64,000 nt of DNA from Russula earlei (lineage: Eukaryota > Basidiomycota > Agaricomycetes > Russulales > Russulaceae), in contig JAGFNK010000194.1 in assembly GCA_025769875.1 (NCBI GenBank), positions 1 through 64,000 of the forward strand, given 5' to 3'. The notes beneath the pieces were generated by a model. It saw only the letters and a program-made list of their open reading frames with translations, did not search any database and was not told the origin of the DNA. The translations under genes were made by a program, and so were the position numbers. Positions 33,420-44,552 of the stretch are shown here, in pieces. Position 1 is the first letter of the stretch. Each line of letters starts with the position of its first letter.

Positions 33420-33739
33420 TGGAGCACTAATCCCTGCAGTGGTTGAAGTGTTTTATGCTAAACAAATTATGGCCAATAGACCCTTCCTAGTACAACTTGG
33501 TCTGTTGAGAAGCTAGGGTAAGTTGTAATGAGATAGACTAGGGCTGGTTCCACTAGCTATATGCATTCAAGTCTGTCAGAGACCTTGAACACATGTAGAG
33601 AGAGAAGAGGAAGGTAGGTCTTTAAGGAGGAGAGGTCTTCTCAGTAGAGTGAAGAGAGACTCTTAGGGAAGCTCTTAGGGAAGGAAGGGAGAGGTAGAGT
33701 AGACGGTAGATGGTGTGTGTGTGTGTGTCTGTGTGTGAC
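33420..33739 (-). repeat. Inverted copy of the 30.3-31.1 kb LTR-like sequence
   Basis: It is the reverse complement of 30280-31066 without the solo LTR, with scattered differences and a (GT)n tract at its end. Together the two copies form an interrupted inverted repeat around 31.1-33.4 kb. It ends exactly at the Gypsy-2 LTR. Confidence 0.75.
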
Positions 33740-34231
33740 TGTCACCGACTGGGGGCGGTGTCACTGACAAATCATTTCACGCGCGAGATGTGCGCACTGA
33801 GTCGAGTAAGATACTAAGTTCTTACGAAGATCGGGGATCTTGGTGACGACACAGCAAGGGCTAGTGTGTACTGCGGAGAGGAAATATGATAGGAAAGTCT
33901 TCGCGTTCGAAGACTTTCAAGACAGAGAGGATTTCTGGGTCGTTTGCTTGATTCTCTGCAAGCCTACAGTCCGAAGCTAGAATCCAGTGATATTTCACAA
34001 GAGAACAAGCTTAGGGCTTGTTCTCTGTTACTGACAGGTTTATATAGACAACTGTGTCCTATATCAAATAGCAGACATGAGGTAGTAGCGAGACGATCGA
34101 GAATGGAACACGCTGGAAGGTAGTGGTACAGGCGAGGCTAAGTGAGTCATACGAACGTGCGGGAATCGTGAGGCTGTCTGGGTAGGCTTGTCCGGTTGCC
34201 GGTTCGGTCCGGGGGACCGGTATCTGTGACA
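33740..34231 (-). repeat. Gypsy-2 3' LTR
   Basis: 492 bp, TGTCACCGAC to ATCTGTGACA. Adjacent on the internal side is the purine tract AACAAGGGGGTGA (sense orientation). It differs from 42446-42937 in blocks such as 33802-33825 and 33885-33935, including non-CpG changes. Confidence 0.95.
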
Positions 34232-34249
34232 TCACCCCCTTGTTAACGT

Positions 34250-35498
34250 CTAAGCAACGTAAGGGATAACAGTAGAACGACAGTGGTGGGTGTGGAAGTG
34301 GATTTGGTCGCGAGGAACTCGACATATCTTCTCGGGTCTGCATCGTCGGTGAGGACTTCTGCAGTAGTCGGCTATGTGTCCCTGACGATTGCAGAGGATA
34401 CAGACGGCGATTTTGGAACATTCAAAGGTGTCATGCCCTCTGTCTTTGCACCACGCGCACCTATCAGAGAGTCGGGGGGGGAATTGGTACCATGGATCAA
34501 GGAGGGCTTGCTTGGCATCCTGATGCTCTTGTTCGGTGAGTTGAGGCATGGTGCCGAATAGTACTCGTGGTTCGAGGCGTGCTTTGGCGTTAGCCTTAGC
34601 CAACTTAACTTCCGAGTCCCTTACTTCCCACATCATGTCGTGGTATCTTTCTCGGGTGGTGACGAGGGAGTTTGCCATTTGTCGTGTTTTCTTTATGGCA
34701 AAACGATAGCGACGTACTTCGGCCTCTAGTGACAGGTCTTGTTTGAACCTGAGTGCTTCGTCTATGGCTTTGGTATGTCTGAGACCTTCTTTGAACAAGA
34801 AGGCATCTTTTTGTGTGAGGAGGGGACGAGGATAGGGATCAGCTCGAGCTTGAATGGGAATGCGGTGAGTAGGACATCCAGGACCGTAGGTGGCCAAGAG
34901 GGAAGGAAAGCCGTGTGTGATATCAGGGAGAACAAAGCGAGGGGGAAGTGTGTCTTCTTCATTTCCTGGATCTGGGATTAGTAAGTCTAGTCCTAGATCT
35001 CCTTCTTCCCATCCTTCTCCAAGTTCTTCCAGTTCTGAGCGTTGTGTATGGTTGGTGGTTGGTTTGTAGACAGGAGGTGGTGTTCTTTCGCGGTTTATTG
35101 GAGCAAAGTTCTCGTCAAGCAAGATTACGTTTTCGACTTGCTGGATGATGGGTGTGGTGATGCGTGGAGGAATTGGGATAGGGTCAGGTGAGGGAGTGCG
35201 GACGTGATAAGATGGGCTACGAGTTCTGATAGGTGAATTGGTCCCTAGAGTGGGAGATCGATTGCCGAAGGCACGTAGTATCGTGGTAAGGGAGTTGTCC
35301 TCCCATAGCTCGCGTGCTTGGACAATCATGGCGGCGTGTTGTGCAGCACATTCGGATGAGTAGTCTGGTGTTAATAGTGGCTGCTGTCGAGGGGGATGGT
35401 CCTCGAGATAGTGGTAAATGGATGAGAGTGGGGGAGTAAGGTGGAGTGGGTACTAGGGTGGTGGAGGAAGCGGTGGGAGAGTTCTGAGTGGAAGACAT
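34250..35498 (-). pseudogene. Chromovirus accessory ORF, double CCHC (Gypsy-2 copy)
   Basis: The frame begins MSSTQNSPTA at 35498, shifts by one base near 35335, and then runs uninterrupted for 359 codons from the internal Met at 35329 to 34250. The C-terminal knuckles CAWCKDRGHDTFEC and CILCNRQGHIADYC are both canonical CX2CX4HX4C, followed by a Cys/His-rich end (HFHTHHC). The middle has a charged, heptad-like stretch (EALRFKQDLSLEAEVRRYR and onward). This is the best-preserved long copy of the ORF. Protein-level similarity to the Gypsy-1 copy is high along the whole length, which argues for past selection on the reading frame. Confidence 0.85.
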
Positions 35499-35547
35499 GT
35501 TTGTTGGGGGTAAAGCGGTAGGGAGTAGTCGTCTATGGGTGGTGTTT

Positions 35548-37258
35548 TTATATCTGGGGTCGTCCAGCCGAAGCGGAGTAGTATTCTTTTAGAAGTTCTG
35601 GGGCGTTGAGGTCATGATGGTCGACCCATGAGTCATCTGATGCCGGGTATCCTTTCCAGTGTACGAGGTATTGAATCTTACGTGTCCGTCCAAATCTTCT
35701 TGTGTCTAGAATTGCTTCGATTTCGTATTCTTCCTCGTTTTCAATGGTTGGTGGAGGTCGTGTAAACGGCGTGCCATATTCCTCCGTCTCCTTATAAGGG
35801 AGAAGTAGGTTGACGTGAAAGACGTCATGTATCTTCATCGATGGCAGAAGTTGTAATTGATACGCAACTTTGGAAATTCTTTTTGTGATAGGAAATGGAC
35901 CGTATCTTTTGGGCATCAGTTTGCGTGTTCCTCAGTGTTTTGAGGTTCTTCGCTTCTAGCCATACAAGAGTTCCTTCTTCCATTTCTTTGATGTCGGGTT
36001 TTAGGGGTTGTTGTTTACGTTCGAGGAGTTGTTGGGCATCCTGTCTTGCTTCTTCTAGTTGTTTTAGGCGATTGGTGGATGAGGGTACGTTGTTGTCTTC
36101 TAGACTGATGTCGATCTGGGGTTTGAATCCCATGAGGAGTTCGTGTGGTGATCTTCGTGATGTTTCATGTTTCCATGAGTTATGTGCATATTCTGCTAAA
36201 GGGAGCATTTTTGCCCAGGAATGTGGATGAGTCGTGGTCCAGGGTCTTAGGTATTGTTCTAGCCATGCGTTCATCCGTTCTGTCTGTCCATCGGTTTGGG
36301 GGTGGAACGCGGTGGACATGTTTTGTTTGATGCCTAGATTTTTACATAAGGCCTTTGAGAAGTTTGATGCGAATCGAGGGTCTCTGTCGGAGATGATTCT
36401 TTTGGGAACGCCAAACCAGGGTACGAGGTGTTTCAAGTACTCATGTGCAACACCTGTTCCATCGATCGTTTTGTTACAGGGGATAAACTTTGTTGCTTTA
36501 GAGCACCCTTGATCGACTATGGTGAGGACACTGTCAAATCCTTCTGATTTTGGTAGGTCAGTAATGAGGTCCATCGATACATATTGAAAGGGGCCTTGTT
36601 CAACGTGTGTGTCGAGTGGGAAAGTCGTGGCCTTCTTTCTGGGTATATTGGTTTTGGACTCTTGGCATTTGGCGCAACCTTTGACGTATTGTTCTACTGA
36701 ATTGTCGTAGTCTAGGTCCTTCGTAATGTTGTTTGACTAAGTCCCAGGTATTAGCTATTCCTGGGTGTCCTGCGAAGGGAGTGTCGTGGAATTGTCTTAG
36801 GATTTCTCGTCGTTTGTCAGGTTTGTCGGGTAGGTAGGTCTTTTTCGCGAATATTTCGGGTGGTAGTAAAGTGGTTTTTTGTTCTTCTACCCCCTTGTTA
36901 AGGTCTTTGCGACGAGAGAGTGTGTTGGTGATAGTGTGTGTATGTCCAGGGACGTGTTCCAAGGTGATATTAAAGTCTTGCATATATTGCATCCATCTGG
37001 CTTGTCGTCCTGTTAATTTTGTGGTTCTTTAAAGTACGTGAGATTTTTGTGGTCTGTTCTTATTCTGACTGGTTTGTCGGCTCCTAAGAAGAATGGTCCT
37101 CCGCTTTTTAATCCAAAAATCACTGCTGCTAGTTCTTTATCGTGAGCGTCATAGTTTCTTTCTGCATCTAATAGTGTTCTGGAATAGTAGGCAATTGGGT
37201 GAAAACCATCTTCATATTCTTGGGATATAACTGCCCCTACAGGCGAATCCTGATGCAT
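35548..37258 (-). pseudogene. Gypsy-2 RNase H, integrase and chromodomain
   Basis: RNase H (37258-37013) has DAHDKELAAVIFGLK and RTDHKNLTYF. Integrase covers about 36992-35930 with GHPGIANTWDL, MDLITDLP, SDRDPRFAS and TDGQTERMN. The chromodomain frame (35916-35548) starts KRYGPFPITKR and carries YLVHWKGYPASDDSW. One-base shifts lie near 37016, 36705 and 35935. Confidence 0.9.
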
Positions 37259-38830
37259 CAGTGTCTAGAACGAATTGTTTTGTCCAATCTGGGGTGCGGA
37301 GTACTGGGTAAGATACGCAAGGTTTCTTTTAGGATTTGAAAGGCTTGGTCTTCCTTTGTTGTCCATTCCCATTGTCTGTTTTTCTTTGTTAGGTCGTTCA
37401 ATGGTCTTGCTTTTATGGAAAAGTTAGGGTATAAAATTTCGATAGAAGTTACAGAATCCTAGGAAACTTCTGACTTCTTTTAGCGTAGATGGGGTTGGCC
37501 AGTCTTTAATTCCTTTGACTTTGACGGGGTCCATAGTTATTTTTCCTTCTCCTATAATTACTCCGAGGTATTCTACCTTTCTTTTTGTGGAATTGACACT
37601 TTTCTGGTTTAAGATAGAGATCGTGTTGCTTCAGTTTAGATAGTATATGATTGACTTTGAGCATGTGTTCTGTTTCATCATTTTGTGTGGCAATGATGAT
37701 GTCGTCCATATAGATCTTCAACCATCCTTGAGCGAGCTCTTCTTGGAAAATGTCGTCCATCATAGTTTGAAAGGTAGGCTGGAGAATTCGTTAGTCCGAA
37801 GAACATTACTGTAGGTTCGAACAGCCCGTCACTGGTTTTGAAGGCTGCTTTCCATTCGTCTCCTTCTTTAATCCGAATATTGTTGTAGCCCCATCTGACG
37901 TCGAATTTAGTAAAAAGTTCTTTTCCTGCTAGAGCGTGAATAAGTTCTGGGATTAAGGGTAATGGGTATACAGTTGGGTATCGTCCATTTGTTTAAGTTC
38001 CTATAGTCTTGTACCGGTCGGAATTTACCATCTTTCTTTTTTATAAGGAAGAATCCACTGGCGTATGGCGAGTTAGACCTTCTTATCCGTTTAAGTCGTA
38101 AATTTTGTTCGAGGAATTTTCCCTGTTCTTCCTTTTCTTTAGGTGAGAGGGGGTATACCCTACAGTTGATTCGTGGTTAGGGGCGTCTTGTTTTAGGTCG
38201 ATGGCGTGATCCCATTTTCTTCGGTCCAGGAAATCTTTCCGATTCTTGTTCCATAAATACCTGTCCATATGGATGGTATCGATGAGGGACTATTTCCTGC
38301 CAAGTTTTTGGTTTTTCCTGCATTTGCGATTCTGCTAATTGTTGTGTGATGGTGGTTTTGCATGATTGAGTTTGCAGCCATAGTTTCGTCGCCTTCTTCC
38401 CAGTCTTTTAGTGTTTTGATCCAAGCGGGAGTTTCTTGGTTTCCTTTAAGGGTGATTCTTCCCATGATAGTTCCTTTAGACCAATTTATTCTTGGGATTA
38501 GGTCGACTCTAGGAATGGATATCCTAGAATGATGTCGTCTTGTCCTATGTCTGCAACTAGGAATAGATGCGTATGTTTTTGTCCTAGCATTTTTAATTCC
38601 AGCTGGACGGTCTGAGTAACTTTTCCTGAACGATTGAGCGTTCCGTCGACGTTCTTGACGTTTCTGGCCGTGGTTAACTCTTTCGTTTGTAAGTGTAGCT
38701 CTTTTGTCATCTTGGGGGATATGAAGCATTCAGTAGCCCCACTGTCTATTAAGGCTTTTCTTTCGGCTTTGTTCGATCCAGTGTAAATAGTAACTGTGGT
38801 CTGTATTGATCTTTTCTTAGCATGGTACAC
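37259..38830 (-). pseudogene. Gypsy-2 protease and reverse transcriptase
   Basis: The protease frame (38830-38498) contains ALIDSGATECFISP and VADIGQDDIILGYPFLES. The RT has CGA arginine codons where Gypsy-1 has TGA (around 38029 and 38098), and a YMDD box near 37706 ([13 protein letters not shown]). Frameshifts occur around 38497, 38185, 37975, 37780 and 37580, so the polyprotein cannot be made from this copy. Confidence 0.88.
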
Positions 38831-39668
38831 TGGATCTGTATTTAAGGCCCGAGCGATCGCCGTCGCACTCAGGCGTCCGAAAAACCCTGTTCTTCGTTCT
38901 CATCGTTCTCCTCTGAAAGCATCTTGATGAAGGTTTCCTTGTTTTCCTTGGATAGGGCCTTCGCGGCATTGACGACTTTAATGGCCGCGTTCTCTTCAAT
39001 AATTTCCACCACGGGGGATTCGGATGTGGTGACGGTGTTGGCGGCGCGTACGCGAGTTGTCTCGCGTTTCGGTTTCGTGGGGCAGTCGCGGGCCAAGTGT
39101 CCTCGAAGGGAGCAATGGAAGCACCTTCCTTCTTCTCTGTGTTTCTGTTTTTCGGCTTCGGTGACTGCCTTGCGAGCGGCGCCCGCGGTGGTGTCCATCG
39201 TGTTCGGGTCACGTGGTGGGAGTCGCGGTCGTGCAGGTGTGGTGTTGCCTTGGTTGTTTCCACGGTTGGCCCATGCCGAGTTGACTAATCGTCCCCAGGG
39301 TCTGTTGTTTTGTGGTTGATTGGGGTTGCGTCCGCGTGTACTGGAATGGTCGGACAAGATCGCGCGTTTGCGCATCCAGACCCTGTGGTGTTTCTGTGCT
39401 GCTGCAACCCAATCTACAAAGGAGGTGGGGTCTTCGAGATCGAGGCACGATTCGACCAAAGATCGTGGGAGTCCCCACGCAAATAACCTCATGACTGTCA
39501 GTTCGTCGACGTCGAGTCCCACACGTCTGGCCAGTAATTGGAATTCGGATATGTAGTCATCAAGCAGGCCATCCTTCATTTTTAGTTCTTTGAGTCGGTC
39601 TTGGGCCTTCTCGCGTTCCGCGTAGTCGGTGAACGCGCGTCGGAATTGCTGTCGCATGGCCTCCCACG

Positions 39669-40497
39669 TGTCAAGACACATACTGCTGATCCGTGTGGAC
39701 TCAGGAGCAGGTGGGCAAGGGTCGGAACAGATGATATGCAGCGAAGGCGGCGTTGAACAAGAGGACGAGCCAAATGACGAGGAGGTACCAGATGGGGACT
39801 GGTAGGTGTTGCAAGAGACAAAGGCGAAGGCTGGAGGCCAGTGTAGCAAGGGGACTTTAAACAAGGCGGTCGTTGAAGAGTACCTTGGAAGCGAGGGGAA
39901 TCTTTAGACTGAGCGGTCGCAGGGGAGTACCCAGGGAGATGAGAGTATCACAAATGGACAGTCTGACGACTGCCATACTTCATTGGGGCTTATATACAGT
40001 GTACAGGGTCGATTACAAAGACCTGGGACTATTCTAGACTCTTTGGTACCATCCAATAGGACTACAGAGGCATAAACTTGCTTGTGTCAAGTTTCAGGCT
40101 TACTGAGCGCATTACTGATCATTGTGGAGCGATGACATCATTATGATGTCACTGTGGAGTGCTTAGTGAGCCTATGAGGTCACTGTGGAGTTGCTCAGTC
40201 AGCTATGATGTCATTGGAGCCTGGATGACATCAGATGATTTATGCAACAGTTTCTAAGAGTTTGTGCCGCTGTTTCGGGTCCTTGGTGGCTGGGTGGCCA
40301 TGTGGCTGCCACGCGATGATTACCCGATTAGGAAACGGGTGCCTGGTCGTGTTATAGTGCCTTTGCAATAGCGATATCTTGCACTGCAAGGGGAATAGCC
40401 CAGAAAACGGAAGGGAGTTGGTAATGCAAAATGAGAGAGGTCTCTCTTGAGTGAAATAGGACCATCTACGGTCAGGGCCTGGCCTTGGTTCGTAACA
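39669..40497 (-). repeat. Solo LTR of an 829-bp family
   Basis: The plus strand starts TGTCAAGACAC and ends GTTCGTAACA; target duplication CCACG at 39664-39668 and 40498-40502. In the sense (minus) direction it has TATATAAGCC, then a GGCAGTC...GACTGTCC inverted repeat, echoing the layout of the 960-bp family. The two families share short blocks there, so they may be related. Confidence 0.93.
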
Positions 40498-40674
40498 CCA
40501 CGCTGTCAGCCCGAGTGGGATATTAGTGGGGTCATTTTGTACGTCTTCGAGCCACTGGTCCATGGCCTCGAGCCATCCTTCGACTTTGGGTCCTTTCATT
40601 AGTGAGAGAAAGTATGCACATTTCTTAATAGGATCTCTGGCAATTTTACTGTCGTGGTTCATAGACATGAATCT

Positions 40675-41636
40675 TGTCAAGACTCACTGTTGAACTATCC
40701 AGTTCAAGAGCAAGGGATAAGCTCGAAGACGAGTCGATAGACGTCCAAGACTGCGTGGGCAAGAAGTAGAATCCAGAGTAGTAACAGATACCAGAGAGGT
40801 ATTGTTACTGTGAGAGTCGAGCAATCACGCAGGGAAGAGGCCAGAATAGTCACAAGGGGACGGTCCTTAAAGGAGTATCCCAGGGTTAGAGAGTGCCGTA
40901 AACAAATGGACAGTCTGAGGACTGTCCGCTACTTTATTGAGCGCTTATATACTACAAGAGAACTGCTAAATAGGGAACAAGTCATAACCTTGTTATCAAG
41001 CACAATAGAGTGATGAGTAATAAGTCGGAGGACGCTTACTGAGCATGCTCGGTCATGCTCAGTAAGCTGCTGAGTAAGAAGACTCTTCTTGATGAGTAAG
41101 AGTTTCCACTGTCCACGTGTTTACTACTTTTAGTGCACGTGTAAGCACCTGATTCATTTCTTGTTAGTTAGTTTAGGGCCGGTCATTTGAGGACTTGTAG
41201 TTTGGTTAGGGAATAGTGTCATCTTATAAGGCCCTTATATAGTTCTATTAGGGTCCTTAGAGTCGACCCTAATACTTCTATTAAGGTCCTTAGTATTGCC
41301 TTATAGTCGTTCTATAGTTATTAGAGTTGGTCTAATAACGCGTTGTAGGGCCTTTGATACTAGGTTAGTGCCTATTGTAGAGCTCCTAGGGTCGTTCCAA
41401 AGGGTCCTTAGGAAGGCCCTAATACTGTCTTTTGTTGCTAGAAGGGTTGCCTTTAAGTGGGGCTTGCTGTATGTCGATTGTGCCGAGAATCGCTCGCGCA
41501 ACAATGCGCGCGCGATATTGTGGACACCTCTACTCACCCCTTTTGCTCGTGTGAACAGGGTGACACCATAGAGGCCAGGTTTCCTCCTATAAGGAAGGGT
41601 CCTTCAAGGGCCCTCTCCGGAGAATGGTTCATGACA
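40675..41636 (-). repeat. Solo LTR of the 960-bp family, copy B
   Basis: 962 bp, target duplication AATCT at 40670-40674 and 41637-41641, inserted in the Gypsy-2 gag. Very similar to copy A along its whole length. Confidence 0.95.
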
Positions 41637-42432
41637 AATCTATTGAACGCAACTAAAAATGCATGTGTGCGCGCGCGGTCGCCATTGAAGAAGTCGGGGG
41701 GAATTCCCTCGAGTTTTCCATTATTGGGGCCACGTGCGTTGCGGTCACGGTCTGCGCGTGTGTCGTAATCGTCGGGGTCGGGGTCGGGGCTCGGGGGTCG
41801 TATTCCACGGCCTCCCATTCCGGGGAATGAGGCGCGAGTGGGGGGTTGTGCTGTTCCGGATGAAGCGGGTTGTGGCTGGACCGGGTCGGGGTCGGTGGCG
41901 GCGACGAAAATGTTCGTCGTTGTCGTTGGTTCGAGCTCCATTGGAGCGTGAGTGACGGGGGTTGGTCCTGGCGCTGGGGCTTGGCTAGGAGCTCTAGACC
42001 TAGGGAGGGGTGTTCCTGAGGCTGTCAGTGTGGTGATATTGATGCCTCGAAGAGGACTTTGTTGGAGCCTAAAGGCTGGGCGAGCGATGCGTGTCGCTTC
42101 CCACGTGTCTCCATGCCTTTCGATTTCGAACCAAAGGCCATAGAGGTGGCCAAGGGCTACCTTGGCACCCATCCAGTTGGCATAATAGCCGGTCCACAGC
42201 ACACTGTCTTTCTGTATGGTGTAGAATTCGACACCATCGTCGAACATGGTTATGCTGGGGACATTCTTCTCTTGATCAGGCAACAGCTCAAAGGGGCATT
42301 TGAGAGCAGCCAGTCCTTCAATGGTAGGGACTTGATACCCTTTAGTCTTCCAGTCTCGAGTAGTAGTCATGTTGGAAGGATTCGATATATTTTCTGATGA
42401 GCGTGTGGTTCGGGGTCAAGGGTTCGAGTGCA

Positions 42433-42443
42433 AAGCTTGTTCT
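42433..42443 (-). promoter_or_regulatory. Gypsy-2 primer-binding site, self-complementary type
   Basis: The same 11-mer as in Gypsy-1 (AGAACAAGCTT on the minus strand), two bases from the LTR. It is complementary to AAGCTTGTTCT downstream of the TATA box inside the LTR. Conservation of both partners in two elements supports pairing. Confidence 0.68.
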
Positions 42444-42445
42444 AA

Positions 42446-42937
42446 TGTCACCGACTGGGGGCGGTGTCGCTGACAAATCGTTTCACGCGTGAGACGTACG
42501 CACTGAGTCGAGCGAGACGACAAGTTCTCGCAAAGGTCGGGGATCTCGGTGACAACACAGCAAAGGCTAGTGTGTACCGCGGAGTGGAAAGACAATAAAT
42601 AAGTCTTCGCGTTTGAAGACTTAGAGAGTGGAAGGAGTTTCTGAGTCGTTTGCTTGATTCCCTGCAAGCCTACAGTCCCGAAGCTAGAATCCAGTGATAT
42701 TCACAAGAGAACAAGCTTAGAGCTTGTTCTCTGTTACTGACAGGTTTATATAGACAACTGTCCTATATATCAAATAGCAGACATGAGGTTGTAGCGAGAC
42801 GATCGAGAATGGAACACGCTGGAAGGTGGTGGTACAGGTGAGGCTAAGTGAGTCATACGAACGCGCGGGAATCGTGAGGCTGTCCGGGTAGGCTTGTCCG
42901 GTTGCCGGTTCGGTCCGAGGGACCGGTATCTGTGACA
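42446..42937 (-). repeat. Gypsy-2 5' LTR
   Basis: 492 bp, TGTCACCGAC to ATCTGTGACA. Its outer edge joins the protease of Gypsy-3 directly (KALIDSGATECF in plus-strand reading). Confidence 0.95.
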
Positions 42938-43919
42938 AAAGCTCTGATAGACAGTGGAGCCACAGAATGCTTCATATCCCCCAAATTGACAAAAGTGTAA
43001 ACTAGCAAATTGTCCCCAGCTAGGAATGTCAAAAATGTTGATGGAACACTCAATCACTTGGGAAAAATTACTCAAGCAGTTGACTTAGAGTTGAAACTGC
43101 TAGGGCAAAGACACACACATCAATTCTTAGTTGCAGACATAGGACAAGACGATATGATCTTGGGATACCCATTCCTAGAGTCAGTTAACCCAAAAATAAA
43201 TTGGTCTAAAGGGACTATGATGGGAAGAATTGTCCTATCAGGAAGTCAAGCAACACCAGCATGAATAAAGGCATTAACGGACTGGGAGGAAGGGGACAAA
43301 CTATGGCTACAAACTCAAATATGTAAGACTACCATAGCTCAACAATTGGCAGAATTTCAAATGGAAGACAAACCCAAAACTTGGCAAGAGATAGTTCCTC
43401 ATCAATACCACTGATATGGACAAGTATTCATGGAACAAGAGTTAGAAAGATTCCCTGGACCAAGAAAATGGGACCACGCCATCAACCTAAAATCAGATGC
43501 CCCAATGACAATCAACTGCAGGTATATCCCCTTTCACCAAAAGAAAAAGTGGAACAGGGAAAATTCATTGAACAGAATTTATGACTCAAATGAATAAGAA
43601 GATCCAATTCACCATACGCCAGTGGATTCTTCCTTATAAAAAAGAAGGACGGTAAATTCTGACCAGTACAGGACTATAGAAATCTAAACAAGTGGATGAT
43701 ACCTAACGTATACCCACTACCTCTAATTCCAGAGCTTATCCATGCCTTGGCAGGAAAGGAACTTTTCACCAAATTTGACATCAGATGTGGCTACAATAAC
43801 ATCTGGATCAAAGAAGGAGACGAATGGAAAGCAGCCTTCAAAACTAGCAACGGGTTATCTGAACCAATGGTAATGTTCTTCGGACTAACAAACTCTCCAG
43901 CCACCTTTCAAACCATGAT
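42938..43919 (+). pseudogene. Gypsy-3 protease and RT fragment
   Basis: It reads KALIDSGATECFISP, VADIGQDDMILGYPFLES, then RT blocks up to [16 protein letters not shown] at 43919. Several stops interrupt it, for example near 43262, 43412 and 43661. The catalytic YMDD block that should follow is missing; about 300 bp of RT are lost at the insertion point of the next fragment. Confidence 0.88.
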
Positions 43920-44147
43920 GGTGTTGAGGCAGATGGGCACAGGTTATGATAACAATGATAAGATCCTTAAGATCTATCAAAAGATATTTCAGTATTGTGT
44001 AAGACAAGACTATAATTCAGTAATACCTATCAAAAGATATCTACAATGGGTGATTAGATGTGAGAGATAAGATAGGAAACAGTAAGTACTCACTTCAGTA
44101 TTGTGTAGGACAAGACTGAAGTGATCTATCAAAATACGACACTCTTA
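43920..44147. repeat. Hairpin-rich fragment inserted in Gypsy-3 RT
   Basis: It contains two copies of TTCAGTATTGTGTA plus GGACAAGACTGAAGT-type motifs and ends in TACGACACTCTTA. It is a diverged relative of 24233-24450. The Harbinger element entered at its very end (TTA target). Probably a MITE or transposon end. Confidence 0.5.
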
Positions 44148-44552
44148 GGCCCCATTTACCAACCGAGAATTCTTGAATCTTGAACTTGAACTTGGATTTC
44201 GGTATTTTCCAGGGGTGACAGGAGTCACAGGCGTGATGAACGATAACTCAATTAACTAATATGAGTTTCTTTAATTATAATTTCTTTAATTATAATTATG
44301 AGCTCTTTCCCACCAGATTTGCAAATTCGCTTGTTGTGATTGCATATTTGCATGTGTGCATATTCACATGAGGTAACACATGATTTGTAAAAAAAATATT
44401 TCTACATCGTGTCAGCCAGATGGTGATATGGAGGGCATAGTTTGTACATACATAAAATTCTATGCTAGTCAACATGCACCCTTTGGATTCTCATTCTCAC
44501 ATATTGCTCCCACATGTCACCAGCAATTCTGTCTCACCTGTGATTCACTCAC

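Larger units (their letters stand above)
38869..42370 (-). pseudogene. Gypsy-2 gag split by two solo LTRs
   Basis: Three exon-like blocks: 42370-41637 (MTTTRDWKTKGYQ... to ARTHAFLVAFNRF), 40674-40498 (MNHDSKIARDPIKKCAYF... to IPLGLTAW) and 39668-38869 (EAMRQQFRRAFTDYAERE..., knuckle CFHCSLRGHLARDC). The gaps are the two LTR insertions at 40675-41636 and 39669-40497, each with its own 5-bp target duplication. Without them and one target copy each, the blocks run in one frame, so gag was intact when the LTR elements inserted. Confidence 0.92.
33740..42937 (-). mobile_element. Gypsy-2: chromovirus with two nested solo LTRs, no target duplication
   Basis: 9198 bp between two 492-bp LTRs; 7407 bp remain once the 962-bp and 829-bp inserts are removed. 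The order is the same as Gypsy-1. Flanks are GTGAC (33735-33739) and AAAGC (42938-42942), so there is no target duplication. The two LTRs differ at many non-CpG positions and by small indels. Left and right flanks are unrelated: Copia/LTR debris on one side, the protease of Gypsy-3 on the other. I infer that the present element is a recombinant between two related elements, or marks a rearrangement breakpoint. Its coding regions are less damaged than those of Gypsy-1 and Gypsy-3 but still contain frameshifts. Confidence 0.92.

Noticed and set aside
34250..35329. Accessory ORF as an envelope gene
   Set aside because: No signal peptide, membrane segment or cleavage-like site. Zinc knuckles argue for nucleic-acid binding instead.
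43920..44147. TIR assignment GTGTTGAGG/CGACAC for the hairpin fragment
   Set aside because: Only a few bases match and no target duplication could be shown. The left boundary is set only by loss of RT homology.
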